In this document: one piece after another, positions 18,439 to 28,169 of the stretch | Layout of the letters: each line of letters begins with the position of its first letter | Position numbering within the stretch: the stretch's first letter is position 1 | DNA from: Candidatus Finniella inopinata | GTDB lineage: Bacteria > Pseudomonadota > Alphaproteobacteria > Paracaedibacterales > CAIULA01 | Reading direction: 5' to 3' | NCBI RefSeq assembly: GCF_004210305.1 | Contig: NZ_SCFB01000006.1 | Span: forward strand, 151,904 to 215,903 | DNA: 64,000 nucleotides | Notes under the pieces: model-generated | What the model saw: only the letters and a program-made list of their open reading frames with translations | Told to the model about the DNA's origin: nothing | Databases searched by the model: none | Program-made: the position numbers and the translations under genes

Positions 18439-19722
18439 TTGGCCATCACCTATATAGGAAATTTCATAGATTTTCTTGAATTCGGTCTGTTCACAGCGCT
18501 TTTACCTTTTATAAGTAAAGATTTGCTGGGTTTATATGATCCGCAAGTCAGGGCTGAGTTCTGCTATCTGGCGGTGTTTGCGGGTTTTTTAGGTCGCCCA
18601 GTAGGTGCCTATTTTCTTGGAAAGTTTGGGGATCTTTACGGAAGCCAGCGTCTTTTGGTCTTTTCAGTCTTAGGCATTTCAGTGGCAAGCATGATCTTGG
18701 CCTTTCTGCCCACTAACAATTACTATGTCATCGAAATGATTATCCTGTGTCGATTCCTACAAGGGTTGTTCACAGGCGCTGAGTATTCCGCTGTGGTTGT
18801 GTCAGCTACCCAAACAGCTACGGTCAGAAGCAGCTATCGATCTGTTGCCTTGATGACGGCAAGCGGCGTTCTTGGCGTTTCTGTTGCTCAATTTATGGCT
18901 TTCTTGCTCTCCTTGTTTCACCTGGAAAATTTTACCTGGAGATATGCCTTCGTCTTTGTATCTATGATTGGTTTTTGTACATTTTTAAAGCGAGCCTTAT
19001 CTTACAAAAAAGACTGGGTATCTGTTATCAGGCCCGAAGTCATCCCTTTAAGGAATTACATACCTGAAATTTTTTCCTGTATTATTCTAGTCGGCCTTGT
19101 TAATGCTATGTTTTACTTGGTCAATACGTTTGTCAACACCTATAAAATGATTATCAGCTCCAATTTGGCAACATCACAATTCCTTTTAAACTTTATAACA
19201 ACATCTTGTTTTGCTTTAAGTATTTGGCTTTGGAGTATCTATCTGTCGTCCAGAGACCATCAACCGTTTAAAATAATGCAATGCAGCCTTCTCAGCATGG
19301 TTTTGCTGCTGGGGCCTTTATTTTATGCCTATGTAGAGGGCACTCCTTTGTGGATTAGCGCCATCATTCAAGTGGTTTTCATTTCTGGGATTCAATTATT
19401 CACAGTTGTGGGCATCAGTTTCGTCCCCCGCCTTTTCCCGGCGTCCATTCGTATTCAAGCCTGTGGATTGGGTTTTAATTTGGGTATTTCATTGTTAGGC
19501 GGTGGCTTTCCTTATTTGAGCCTCAAATTAACAGAAAAAACCCACAGCCTTTATGCCCCTGCCTTTGCTGCCTTATCTGTAATTTTCGTTGGGTACTTAA
19601 GTCTACGAGTTTTAAGGAAGCGTTACCCTGAAATGCTGGGTATTAAGTGCTCACCCATTGAGGATGAATTCATTGATGAGAACAAACCTCTAGAAAAAAT
19701 TTCAAAACGCAGCTATAAATAA
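18439..19722 (+). CDS. MFS transporter (ProP/metabolite:H+ symporter-like); start uncertain
   Basis: 427 residues with about 12 hydrophobic segments. The first loop reads GRPVGAYFLGKFGDLYGSQ, the MFS motif A (G-x-x-x-D-x-x-G). IILCRFLQGLFTGAEYSAVVV is typical of the ProP/ShiA-type MHS group; substrates there are osmolytes, dicarboxylates or other small metabolites. The only in-frame start near the first segment is a TTG at 18439 without a ribosome site, three codons after a stop. The first helix therefore begins at once and the N-terminus looks clipped. The gene may be decayed at its 5' end. Confidence 0.75.
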   Translation: MAITYIGNFIDFLEFGLFTALLPFISKDLLGLYDPQVRAEFCYLAVFAGFLGRPVGAYFLGKFGDLYGSQRLLVFSVLGISVASMILAFLPTNNYYVIEMIILCRFLQGLFTGAEYSAVVVSATQTATVRSSYRSVALMTASGVLGVSVAQFMAFLLSLFHLENFTWRYAFVFVSMIGFCTFLKRALSYKKDWVSVIRPEVIPLRNYIPEIFSCIILVGLVNAMFYLVNTFVNTYKMIISSNLATSQFLLNFITTSCFALSIWLWSIYLSSRDHQPFKIMQCSLLSMVLLLGPLFYAYVEGTPLWISAIIQVVFISGIQLFTVVGISFVPRLFPASIRIQACGLGFNLGISLLGGGFPYLSLKLTEKTHSLYAPAFAALSVIFVGYLSLRVLRKRYPEMLGIKCSPIEDEFIDENKPLEKISKRSYK

Positions 19723-19736
19723 AGGCGTACTATTTG

Positions 19737-19763
19737 CACCGAAAGAAGGTTTGGTGATTTTTT
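19737..19763 (+). terminator. Possible terminator after the MFS gene
   Basis: CACC(G)AAA pairs with TTTGGTG around a 5-base loop and is followed by ATTTTTT. It lies 15 bases after the MFS stop and upstream of rpsB. The stem is short and includes one mismatch or bulge. Confidence 0.45.
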
Positions 19764-19828
19764 CAAAGTCATTTCTTACCTTCCGATGTCGCTGCACCTT
19801 TAAGTTTCAAAAGAACAGACCAGGCGCA

Positions 19829-19857
19829 TTGATTTTTATCTTTCGGGCGGTTTAATC
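19829..19857 (+). promoter_or_regulatory. Candidate rpsB promoter
   Basis: TTGATT (19829-19834), 17-base spacer, TTAATC (19852-19857), about 25 bases before the rpsB start. The -10 match is modest. Read by eye only. Confidence 0.3.
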
Positions 19858-19881
19858 GGAAAATAACAAAGGAAATTTTTT

Positions 19882-20646
19882 ATGTCTATGCCCACCTTTA
19901 CTATGCGTCAGCTGTTAGAAGCTGGTATTCACTATGGTCACACCACACGTCGATGGAACCCTAAAATGGGTCCTTATTTGTTCGGCGTTAGAAGCGGAAT
20001 CCATATTATCGATTTGGAACAAACTGTTCCCCTGTTATACAAAGCTATGCAAGCTATACGCGATACAGTGGCCTCAGGTGGTCGTGTTTTGTTCGTAGGG
20101 ACAAAGCCCCAAGCTGCTGAAAAAGTTAAAGAATCAGCAAAGCGATGCGGCCAGTATTATATTAATCACCGTTGGTTGGGTGGGACATTAACCAATTGGA
20201 AGACCGTCAATCAGTCCATCAAACGGTTGAGCGAAATGGAAGAAGCCTTGTCAAAGCCTGACCATTTGACCAAAAAAGAAATTTTGAAGATTCAACGTGA
20301 ACACGGCAAGATTGAGTTGGCCATTGGTGGTATTCGCGAAATGGGTGGATTGCCAGATATTTTGTTTGTCATTGATACCAACAAAGAAGCCATTGCGATC
20401 CAAGAAGCAAAGAAATTAAAGATCCCTGTGATCGCCGTTTTGGACAGCAATTCAAGTCCTGACGACATAACGTATCCTATTCCTGGTAACGACGACGCTT
20501 TGCGCGCCATTGGAACCTATTGTGATTTGATTGCTGGATCGGTTTTGGATGGATTGCAGGCAGAAATGATTTCGGCCGGAATTGACATCGGTGAATCGGC
20601 AGAGATTAATGATGAATTTGTCGCTGAGGCTGGTGAAGTCGTCTAA
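19882..20646 (+). CDS. rpsB: 30S ribosomal protein S2
   Basis: 254 residues, the usual alphaproteobacterial length. Signatures: [20 protein letters not shown] near the N-terminus and [16 protein letters not shown]. The last 20 or so residues are acidic ([18 protein letters not shown]). RBS AAAGGA precedes the ATG; an alternative Met two codons in is possible. First gene of the conserved rpsB-tsf-pyrH-frr order. A palindromic repeat lies between it and tsf. Confidence 0.98.
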   Translation: MSMPTFTMRQLLEAGIHYGHTTRRWNPKMGPYLFGVRSGIHIIDLEQTVPLLYKAMQAIRDTVASGGRVLFVGTKPQAAEKVKESAKRCGQYYINHRWLGGTLTNWKTVNQSIKRLSEMEEALSKPDHLTKKEILKIQREHGKIELAIGGIREMGGLPDILFVIDTNKEAIAIQEAKKLKIPVIAVLDSNSSPDDITYPIPGNDDALRAIGTYCDLIAGSVLDGLQAEMISAGIDIGESAEINDEFVAEAGEVV

Positions 20647-20685
20647 TCAGACGCTTGACTACGTTATCGATTCGCGTTCATCCCT

Positions 20686-20750
20686 GTCATTCCAGCAACA
20701 GCGGGAATCTAGATAACAATAAACTAGACCCCCGCCTCTGCGGGGGTGAC
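20686..20750. repeat. Interspersed palindromic repeat, copy 1
   Basis: Starts GTCATTCCAGC and ends GCGGGGGTGAC, with internal hairpins from CAGCAACAGCGGGAATC and CCCCCGCCTCTGCGGGGG. The same layout recurs at 43197-43262 and 62923-62986. Lying between rpsB and tsf, its second hairpin could act as an RNA processing or attenuation site. Confidence 0.8.
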
Positions 20751-20825
20751 AACGGGGCGCCGTGGGGTTTGTGAGAAAATAAATTGGACAAGCTTTACGT
20801 AAATACATTTTTTTGAGGAACTCAA

Positions 20826-21752
20826 ATGACTGAAATATCTGCAATATTAGTAAAAACCCTTCGTGAAAAAACAGGGGCTGGCATGATGGATTGCAAAAAA
20901 GCATTGCATGAAGTAAATGGCGACATAGAGGCCGCAACTGACTGGTTACGTAAAAAGGGATTAGCCGCAGCAGCTAAGAAGGCTGGTCGTGTGGCCGCTG
21001 AAGGTTTAGTGGGCGTTGCCAGTATTGGAACAGCAGCCGCTGTTGTCGAAATCAATGCTGAGACTGATTTCATAGCCAGAAACGCCGATTTCCAAGCGCT
21101 GGTTGCACAAACGGCAGAGATTGCTGCCAAGGCCCCCCATACGGTTGAAAGCCTGGCTTCAGCTGCATTTAAGGGCGAGTCTGAAACGGTTGAACAAGAA
21201 ATCACCCGTTTGATTGCTGTTATTGGCGAGAATATGAGCTTGCGCCGTGTGGCACGTTTGTCGGTTGAGCAAGGTATTGTTGCCACTTACATTCATAGCG
21301 GGATCGCTCCCGGGCTTGGTCGTATTGGTGTATTGGTGGCCCTTGAATCCGCCGCTGATCCAGCGAAACTGGAAGAACTGGGTAAAAAGTTGGCCATGCA
21401 TGTGGCGGCCACTCAGCCCCAGGCATTGAGCGTCGATGAGCTGGATCCGACTTCCGTTGAACGGGAACGTGCTATTTTGGTTGAACAAGCGCGCGCCTCT
21501 GGCAGACCAGAAGATGTCATTCAAAAAATGGTTGAAGGTCGTCTGAAGAAATTCTACGAGGAAGTTGTGTTCTTGGAACAAACCTATGTAGTCGATGGTA
21601 AAACCAGAATTGCTGATGCTATTGAACAAGCAGCAAAAGAACTGGGCCATCCCATTGAGCTAAAAGCCTTTACAAGGTTTGGCTTGGGCGAAGGAATCGA
21701 AAAAGTTGTTAGTGATTTTGCGGCTGAGGTTCAAGCCCAAGCAGGTCTTTAA
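20826..21752 (+). CDS. tsf: Elongation factor Ts
   Basis: 308 residues; recycles EF-Tu by GDP release. The N-terminal UBA-like domain begins at [19 protein letters not shown]. The core contact block is [20 protein letters not shown] before the ATG. Gene order and length are normal. Confidence 0.98.
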   Translation: MTEISAILVKTLREKTGAGMMDCKKALHEVNGDIEAATDWLRKKGLAAAAKKAGRVAAEGLVGVASIGTAAAVVEINAETDFIARNADFQALVAQTAEIAAKAPHTVESLASAAFKGESETVEQEITRLIAVIGENMSLRRVARLSVEQGIVATYIHSGIAPGLGRIGVLVALESAADPAKLEELGKKLAMHVAATQPQALSVDELDPTSVERERAILVEQARASGRPEDVIQKMVEGRLKKFYEEVVFLEQTYVVDGKTRIADAIEQAAKELGHPIELKAFTRFGLGEGIEKVVSDFAAEVQAQAGL

Positions 21753-21785
21753 TTCAAGTTTTTAAATTTCTGGAAAGTTGAAATT

Positions 21786-22526
21786 GTGTCCTCTTCCCCA
21801 CAATACCGGCGGGTTCTTCTAAAGCTTTCAGGCGAGGCTTTAGCAAGCTTAGAATCCACCGGTTCAGGGCACAAGAAATTTGGCATCGACCCAAAGATGC
21901 TAGAAAAGCTGGCACAAGATATTCTGTCAGTCCATCAAACAGGCTTAGAGATCGCCCTTGTTGTGGGTGGCGGGAACATTTATCGGGGGGCACAAGCTGA
22001 TGCTTACCCCTCAACCGATCGTACCAGTGCTGACCATATGGGTATGTTGGCGACCACCATTAATGGCTTAGCTTTAAAAAGCGCCCTGGAGCATTATGGC
22101 ATGCCCGTCAGTTTAATGTCGGCGATGCCGATTCCCAACGTGTGTGAAACATTCACACGCAGAAAAGCTGTTGAGGCCCTTAATAAAAAACACGTTCTTA
22201 TTTGTGTTGCGGGAACAGGAAATCCCTATTTCACAACCGATTCAGCTGCGGCGTTACGGGCATGTGAACTGAACTGTGATTTATTGCTAAAGGCGACAAA
22301 GGTTGCGGGTATCTATACCGCTGACCCCAACCACCACGCCAGCGCTGAATTTTTGCCCAGATTAACATATCGAGAAGTGATAGAAAGAAAGCTGAAGGTT
22401 ATGGATATGACAGCCATCACTTTGGCAAAAGAAAATAAAATTCCTATTGCGGTCTTCTCGATTTATGAAAATAATGGGTTTGGTAAAGTTTTGAATAAAG
22501 CGACGCAATTTACGATCATCTCTTAA
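21786..22526 (+). CDS. pyrH: Uridylate kinase
   Basis: 246 residues, amino-acid-kinase fold, phosphorylates UMP to UDP. Signatures: RVLLKLSGEAL at the N-terminus, VVGGGNIYRG and the UMP/ATP loop KATKVAGIYTADP. It starts at GTG 34 bases after tsf. The last helix ends NNGFGKVLNKATQFTIIS. Confidence 0.97.
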   Translation: MSSSPQYRRVLLKLSGEALASLESTGSGHKKFGIDPKMLEKLAQDILSVHQTGLEIALVVGGGNIYRGAQADAYPSTDRTSADHMGMLATTINGLALKSALEHYGMPVSLMSAMPIPNVCETFTRRKAVEALNKKHVLICVAGTGNPYFTTDSAAALRACELNCDLLLKATKVAGIYTADPNHHASAEFLPRLTYREVIERKLKVMDMTAITLAKENKIPIAVFSIYENNGFGKVLNKATQFTIIS

Positions 22527-22550
22527 ATTTTTAACGACTAAGGTAGGACC

Positions 22551-23120
22551 ATGTCTTCAACACGTTTTGACACTCGTTTAACTGATTTTAATCGTCGCAT
22601 GGACGCAGCGGTGGAGGTTTTAAGCCGTGAGTATGGCGGCATTCGTGCTGGGCGTGCCACCGTGAGTTTATTAGACCCCATTAAGGTTGATGCCTATGGC
22701 GCCATAATGCCTCTAAGTCAGGTTGCCACGGTAGGAGCCCCAGAGCCTAGGCTTTTAACAGTTCAGGTTTGGGACAAGGGCATGGTCAAGGCCGTGGAAA
22801 AGTCGATTCGTGATTCAGATTTGGGCCTGAACCCCATGATAGAGGGGCAGCTTTTGCGCATACCATTGCCGCCGATGACTGAGCAAAGGCGCCAAGAGTT
22901 GGCAAAATTAGCCGCTAAATATGCAGAAGATGCGAAGGTCAGTGTTCGAAATGTTCGCCGCGAAGGCATGGAATTTTTGAAAAAAGCTGAAAAAGATGGC
23001 GATATTTCGGAAGACGAACTTCATCGCTTGTCAGACGAAATGCAAACAATGACAGACGAGCATGTTAAAAAAATCGACGAGATGGTTGTTCACAAACAAA
23101 AAGAAATTATGCACGTTTAG
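22551..23120 (+). CDS. frr: Ribosome recycling factor
   Basis: 189 residues, releases ribosomes after termination together with EF-G. Signatures: [21 protein letters not shown] and [21 protein letters not shown] before the ATG. In most relatives uppS and cdsA follow; here lptE follows after 10 bases. Confidence 0.98.
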   Translation: MSSTRFDTRLTDFNRRMDAAVEVLSREYGGIRAGRATVSLLDPIKVDAYGAIMPLSQVATVGAPEPRLLTVQVWDKGMVKAVEKSIRDSDLGLNPMIEGQLLRIPLPPMTEQRRQELAKLAAKYAEDAKVSVRNVRREGMEFLKKAEKDGDISEDELHRLSDEMQTMTDEHVKKIDEMVVHKQKEIMHV

Positions 23121-23130
23121 ACTTCGGTTG

Positions 23131-23631
23131 ATGAAGTTTAGCGCCCTCTTTCTTATTCTTCTGTTCACCTTAACGGGGTGTGGGTTTCGGCCGTTATATA
23201 AACAGCCGTCATCGAACACTTCGACCCCTTTTTTATTAGAGGTAAGGGGGAATAATGACGAAGCCTACGGGACGTATAAATTCAAACAAGAATTGCAGCC
23301 TCTTATTAGCCACATCAACAACCCGGCTATCTATAAAATCGTTATAACATTGAATGAAAGTTTTGGTGATATTGGTTATGCATCAGATGCGTCACCTTTA
23401 AGATCGCAGGGGCGAATTGTCGCAATGGTGGAAATTTACGATGCCAATCGCCAGCTTATTTACCAAAATAGATTGGATTCCGTCAGTTCCTATACAACTG
23501 ACATATCAGAAGAATTTTCTAACCTAAATGCCAAAATGGCGACGCGTGAACGGTTGATGATCAGCCTGGCCCAAGATGTTGCTCGTTCTATTCAAGTGGC
23601 GGTCAATGGAGATTTAACAAAGGAAAGCTAA
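23131..23631 (+). CDS. lptE: LPS-assembly lipoprotein LptE
   Basis: Start set at MKFSALFLILLFTLTGCGFRPLY (23131), 10 bases after frr, giving 166 residues; the longer open frame overlaps frr. The signal peptide ends in the lipobox LTGC, and CGFRPLY right after the cysteine is the alphaproteobacterial LptE signature. It plugs the LptD barrel at the outer membrane. In many alphaproteobacteria it sits between leuS and holA, so the frr neighbourhood is a rearranged one. Confidence 0.88.
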   Translation: MKFSALFLILLFTLTGCGFRPLYKQPSSNTSTPFLLEVRGNNDEAYGTYKFKQELQPLISHINNPAIYKIVITLNESFGDIGYASDASPLRSQGRIVAMVEIYDANRQLIYQNRLDSVSSYTTDISEEFSNLNAKMATRERLMISLAQDVARSIQVAVNGDLTKES

Positions 23632-23815
23632 GCCGATGATAAGTTTAGAGGGTGTATTTTGGACTATATAATTTCCTCTCTCTTTTGTATTACTTAAGTA
23701 TTTCATTAAAATTAATTACAAAATAATTAAAAATTAGAAAAAATCAAATTACTTTCAAACTCGATTTAAATATGTTTAAATTGTAATAATAGTTTGATTA
23801 TTTTAAGAGTAATTT

Positions 23816-25090
23816 GTGGCGTATCTAAGCGTTTTTGTAATCGTTCTTTCCATTTTTTCCCATTCACAGACTTCCTGTGCCTCCACTTTGGTATGTGATC
23901 CGGATGTAGGAACTGTAGAATTAGCAACAGTTCTTTCACCATTTCGGGCTGCCCATCTTCAAAACATTCCAACTCAACATACCCAAAATCACTTGATATG
24001 TTTACAAAGCCCCACCAAGGGACGTCCTTACTCTCTATATTACAGAGAGTTATTTTTAAGCACCAAGGATCCAAAGTATGCCTTGGCTTATCTTTCTTTG
24101 TGCCAGGAAAGATATACTAATCATTATAGGGGAGGAGGAAGGCCTTATGTTGACGATGGTGACGTTCTGACCTTAATTGACATTATGAAAAGCTGTTCAG
24201 CTGAAATTAACAGGCAAGCTTGTGATCTTATCAAGACAATAATAAACACTGGCCCTGCTAAACCTGAAAGAAAGCTCAAGCTTTCTGAAGGGTTAATATT
24301 GTATGCATCAGATAAAACTGACATGCCCGAACAGCTTAATAGGTTAAGAATTTACAAGCAGCAGCTTGACCTATTAACCAATTACGAGTTAGAAAAAGTT
24401 CAGAATCTCAGTGAGGTTCTTAAATATCTAGTCGCAATAATGAACGTTAAATCTGCTGAAATTAATAAAGATGCCTGTGAGTTGGCCAGAGAATTCATTT
24501 TTAGTAGCAACCTTGGTCACGGGGAAATAATTCATCTTTATGAAGATATCATAAGTTGTTCCATCGATGAAACCGTAAGATACGATCGACTTGACGAGTT
24601 GCGATTTTATTACGTTGATCTTTTAATGGACGCGCAACATGTCTTCACTAAAGGTGACCTTGAATTATTAACCCGAATGGCCAAGAATCGAGACAAAAAT
24701 CCTTATTGCTCTTCTTTTCAAGCCTTGCTGGCCTACGTACCCACCAGAAACCAACGCTATTTGATTCATATGCGGGATATTATGCGTAAGAGTATTAGAG
24801 AAATTATAAAAAGCGGCCGTTGTCTAGAAAATTTCCAATACATACTAGGTCTGGATTATAAGGCCAGGGAATATGATTATGTGGAATTTTATATCAATCA
24901 TTCTTTGAAATATGTAAGAAATAACCGATATATAAACCCTGAGAGATTGGAATACTTGCCAACCCTTTTTCAAGGCTCACCAGAATGTAGTGCCAAAAGA
25001 GAGTTGCTTATTTTGAGTGATTTCCTAAAAAAATGGTATTCCGTGAAAGTTGGGGCAGAAGTATTTACCGTCCCTGAGCTAGAATATTAA
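23816..25090 (+). CDS. Exported helical protein of unknown function
   Basis: 424 residues from a GTG start, with a hydrophobic N-terminus (MAYLSVFVIVLSIFSHSQTS) that looks like a signal peptide. The mature part looks all-helical and cysteine-bearing, with two similar segments (SAEINRQACDLIKTII and SAEINKDACELAREFI). These suggest an internal duplication of a helical repeat of about 90 residues. No domain recognised. An AT-rich leader (23690-23815) precedes it. It ends 2 bases before the convergent rlmB gene. Confidence 0.8.
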   Translation: MAYLSVFVIVLSIFSHSQTSCASTLVCDPDVGTVELATVLSPFRAAHLQNIPTQHTQNHLICLQSPTKGRPYSLYYRELFLSTKDPKYALAYLSLCQERYTNHYRGGGRPYVDDGDVLTLIDIMKSCSAEINRQACDLIKTIINTGPAKPERKLKLSEGLILYASDKTDMPEQLNRLRIYKQQLDLLTNYELEKVQNLSEVLKYLVAIMNVKSAEINKDACELAREFIFSSNLGHGEIIHLYEDIISCSIDETVRYDRLDELRFYYVDLLMDAQHVFTKGDLELLTRMAKNRDKNPYCSSFQALLAYVPTRNQRYLIHMRDIMRKSIREIIKSGRCLENFQYILGLDYKAREYDYVEFYINHSLKYVRNNRYINPERLEYLPTLFQGSPECSAKRELLILSDFLKKWYSVKVGAEVFTVPELEY

Positions 25091-25092
25091 CC

Positions 25093-25800
25093 TCAGCCTT
25101 GCTGACTTTTAAACGTCTCGTAAAGGGCAATGGCGGCGGCATTTGACACATTCAGGGTGGAGAAGTCGCTGGCTGATGGCAGACAAACCTGGAAATCACA
25201 AAGGCTTTGGGTGCGTTGGCGCATGCCATCCCCCTCGCTGCCCAAGATAAGGGCGATTTTCCCTTTCAGATCGATTTGGGTCAGGGTCTGTTGCCCCTTT
25301 TCTGAAAAGCCCACGCACCAAAAATTCATTTGCTTCAATTCTTCGATGCCTTGGGCCAGGTTTTTAACCAAACATAAAGGAACCCTTTCCAAAGCCCCAC
25401 AGGCTGCCTTAGCCAAAGCCCCTGATTCCTTGGGGGCGTGACGCTCCGTCAAAATAACCGCCTTGGCTCCAAAAACCGCAGCAGACCGTAAAACTGCCCC
25501 CACATTATGCGGATCGCTGACTTGATCAAGGACAATAACCTGCTGATTGGGCGTTGTATCCGATTCCAAAAAGCTTAGGTCAAGCGTTTCCAATGGCTGC
25601 ACCTTTAACGCAATCCCCTGATGCACAGCCCCTGGCTGCAGCATATTGTCCATGCGGCGACGGTCAACCATCTCAACTTTAGACATTTTTAACGGTGGCA
25701 GACGTTCTGTGGTTTTTTGATCGGTCAGATAAATCTTTTCAATAACCCGATGGGGGTTTAAAAGAGCCGCATGACACGCATGATAACCATATAAATACAT
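25093..25800 (-). CDS. rlmB: 23S rRNA (guanosine-2'-O-)-methyltransferase RlmB (TrmH family)
   Basis: 235 residues. SPOUT-fold motifs in order: LDQVSDPHNVGAVLRSA, IALILGSEGDGMR and STLNVSNAAAIALYE, the knotted SAM site. The N-terminal L30e-like domain begins YLYGYHACHAALL. RlmB methylates G2251 in the peptidyl-transferase loop. The exact target within the TrmH family cannot be proven by eye. Confidence 0.9.
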   Translation of the reverse strand: MYLYGYHACHAALLNPHRVIEKIYLTDQKTTERLPPLKMSKVEMVDRRRMDNMLQPGAVHQGIALKVQPLETLDLSFLESDTTPNQQVIVLDQVSDPHNVGAVLRSAAVFGAKAVILTERHAPKESGALAKAACGALERVPLCLVKNLAQGIEELKQMNFWCVGFSEKGQQTLTQIDLKGKIALILGSEGDGMRQRTQSLCDFQVCLPSASDFSTLNVSNAAAIALYETFKSQQG

Positions 25801-25898
25801 AAACGTTTCCCAACCTAATCCCGAAAAATGATTTGAATTGGGTATATCCTACAGCGATCTTTTCTTTGTATAAATAAGTTTCAACAAAAACAATAGGT

Positions 25899-26651
25899 AT
25901 GAATTTTATGGAGACAGACTCTTACACAGAAGATCGCCTGTTAGGGGAAAGAATCCTTCTACGTCAACCCAAAACCGGTTACCGTGTGGCCATCGACCCT
26001 ATATTTTTGGCAGCTGCCATTCAACCGCAACCTGGCGAAACAGTTTTAGATATTGGTTCTGGAGTTGGGGCAGCCTCGTTATGCCTTGCCATGCGCTGCC
26101 CCCAGGTTAGGGTTGTCGGTATAGAGCTTCACCGGGAATCCGTCCGTTATGCAGCCGAAAACAGTCAGCTGAATCAGCTAAGAGACCGGGTTGAAGTTTT
26201 ACAAGGTGATCTTTTAAGACCGCCGCCGCGCCTAGCTGCCGGCACCTTTTCCCATGTTATGACAAATCCGCCCCATTTAAATTCTAACAGTAACAACATT
26301 TCCCCTTATGAATCCAAGGCCCTTTCCAACCTTGAGGGGGAAGCTGATTTTGCCCAATGGGCCCGTTTTTGCCTGTTGATGGTTCGTCCTAAGGGAACTG
26401 TGACATTTATTTATAGAGCTGATCGATTGGATCAAGCCCTTGGTTTCCTGATTGGTAAGTTGGGCAATATAACTCTGTACCCCCTTTGGCCCGGCCAAAA
26501 TAAACCAGCTAAACGCATTTTGATTAGAGGCACGAAAAACACCGGCGGCTTAATGAAATTGCAACCAGGTATTGTTTTACACAACAGCAATGGCCAGTAC
26601 ACAGCCGACGCCGATCAAATCTTAAGGCATGCCAAAGGCATAGAATGGTAG
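25899..26651 (+). CDS. TrmN6-like N6-adenine tRNA methyltransferase
   Basis: 250 residues. SAM-binding motif I is VLDIGSGVGAASL and the acidic loop is VVGIELH. The catalytic NPPY-type motif appears as TNPPHL, with His in place of Tyr. The N-terminal DRLLGERILLRQPKTGYR block matches the tRNA1(Val) A37 methyltransferase family (TrmN6/YfiC), common in alphaproteobacteria. Two close Met codons (25899, 25908) could start. Stops 4 bases before a convergent regulator gene. Confidence 0.8.
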   Translation: MNFMETDSYTEDRLLGERILLRQPKTGYRVAIDPIFLAAAIQPQPGETVLDIGSGVGAASLCLAMRCPQVRVVGIELHRESVRYAAENSQLNQLRDRVEVLQGDLLRPPPRLAAGTFSHVMTNPPHLNSNSNNISPYESKALSNLEGEADFAQWARFCLLMVRPKGTVTFIYRADRLDQALGFLIGKLGNITLYPLWPGQNKPAKRILIRGTKNTGGLMKLQPGIVLHNSNGQYTADADQILRHAKGIEW

Positions 26652-26655
26652 GTTC

Positions 26656-27489
26656 TTACGTAGACGCTAAATTTGAGAAAAGTTCCACCAATTCATTCGT
26701 GCTGTTACACTTTGATTTCATCTTTGCGCTGTAGATATGGTTTTCAACGGTACGGGGAGAAATTAGCATATTTTTAGCCGCACCCTTGAAAGTTTGCCCT
26801 TTTGATAACTGCTGCAATATAGCTGCCTCTTGGCCGGTAAGCCGCAGAGTAATTTTTCGATTATTTTTGAAATCATGTCCAACAAAATTCACAACAGAAG
26901 ATTGTGGTGATTTGAGAGTCGATGGAGAAGAGAGCATGATGGGGTCTTTTATTGCCATTTCAATAAGGTCTTCAGCGGCTGTTCTGAAATATTGAATGAA
27001 ATTTTGAAAGACAGACAAGTTCTGGATACAAAAGTTTAAAAAAACACCCATCTCATACGAAGAACTGCCAAATGCACTGATCTCAATATAGTTCTTAAAT
27101 CGTTGGTAAAAACCAACCCTATTACCTATGTTACATAGGCTGGCAAGTTCCATTTGCTTTCTATAGAACGGTGCGTTAGCCAAGCCATCAGCTACACCAA
27201 ATTGAGGTGTCAAAAAACCCATTAAACGGGGCGTAATGGCCTTTCTCGTTGTCATCCTCTTAAGGTCCTCGGTTCTTACATAGAGATCTTCACCATACAA
27301 AGCCTTTATATAAGTTCTGCCATTATCATCGGCGTCGCTATTAACAAGGTTGATTGTCTTGCCATCATCATAATAACGACGATAAGAAAAATGATTAAAA
27401 TCCAGCTGATCAAACATGTATTGGCAAATGGCCTGAACAGCGTCCTGTACACTTAGCATGATGGAGTAATCTGGTATGAATATTTTCAC
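26656..27489 (-). CDS. LuxR-type regulator, type A, third copy (A3)
   Basis: 277 residues from a GTG start. The C-terminal helix-turn-helix (about residues 213-272) has LTGQEAAILQQLSKGQTFKG and SPRTVENHIYSAKMKSK, the LuxR/FixJ pattern. The N-terminal 180 residues start MKIFIPDYSIMLSVQDAVQA, with FNHFSYRRYYDDG, and resemble autoinducer-binding or PAS-like sensor domains only loosely. Closest in the window to 29947-30783 and 31781-32614. It is the last gene of the array. Its 130-bp upstream gap resembles those before A1 and A2. Confidence 0.85.
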   Translation of the reverse strand: MKIFIPDYSIMLSVQDAVQAICQYMFDQLDFNHFSYRRYYDDGKTINLVNSDADDNGRTYIKALYGEDLYVRTEDLKRMTTRKAITPRLMGFLTPQFGVADGLANAPFYRKQMELASLCNIGNRVGFYQRFKNYIEISAFGSSSYEMGVFLNFCIQNLSVFQNFIQYFRTAAEDLIEMAIKDPIMLSSPSTLKSPQSSVVNFVGHDFKNNRKITLRLTGQEAAILQQLSKGQTFKGAAKNMLISPRTVENHIYSAKMKSKCNSTNELVELFSNLAST

Positions 27490-28169
27490 ATGAAATTTTA
27501 AAAACTTGTAAACTTACTTAATAACTTTATAGCAGGTATAGGCATAAGATAGCCAATAGATTCGTGACGCAATTGCGTAGTAAATAATTAATTTTTCTTC
27601 TTAATCAGAGAGACTGCACCTACCTGGGCGCTAAGGTTGGGAAGATTTTCAACAGCCCGTAAATACTTTGACACTCTGATTTTTTTATCATCTCGCCAAT
27701 ATGACTTTTCACGATGTAGGAAGAAAGCTGCAAATTCTTTGCCACTTCTTCAACAGTTTTCCCAGAAGCCAAAAGCTCTAAGGAATTGGCTTCTTGTTCC
27801 GTTAACTGCAGGGTGATTTTCCTCTTTTCCTTAAAATTGTAGCCAACAAAATTCAACAGGTTGGTTTCTAGTATTTTATAGCTTGAGCAGGGGTCAAGTA
27901 GGATAGGGTCTTCGTTTGCAGCTTCAATAAGACTTTTTGCCTGGCTCCTGAAATATTTAACAAAATTTTGAAGGACGGATAGGTTCTGGATACAAAAATT
28001 GCAAAAAGCAGCCGTATCATGAAAGGAACTTCCGAATATGCTGATTTCACAATAGTCCTTAAAACGTTGGTAAAAAACCACTCTATTCTCCATATTACAG
28101 GACAGGGCAATTTCCATTTGCTTTCGGTAAGTTGGATGTTTCATCAAAGTATCAGTTGCGCTAAATAGG

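Noticed and set aside
20822-21650. Minus-strand open frames of about 160 residues opposite tsf
   Set aside because: Shadows of the well-supported tsf gene on the other strand.
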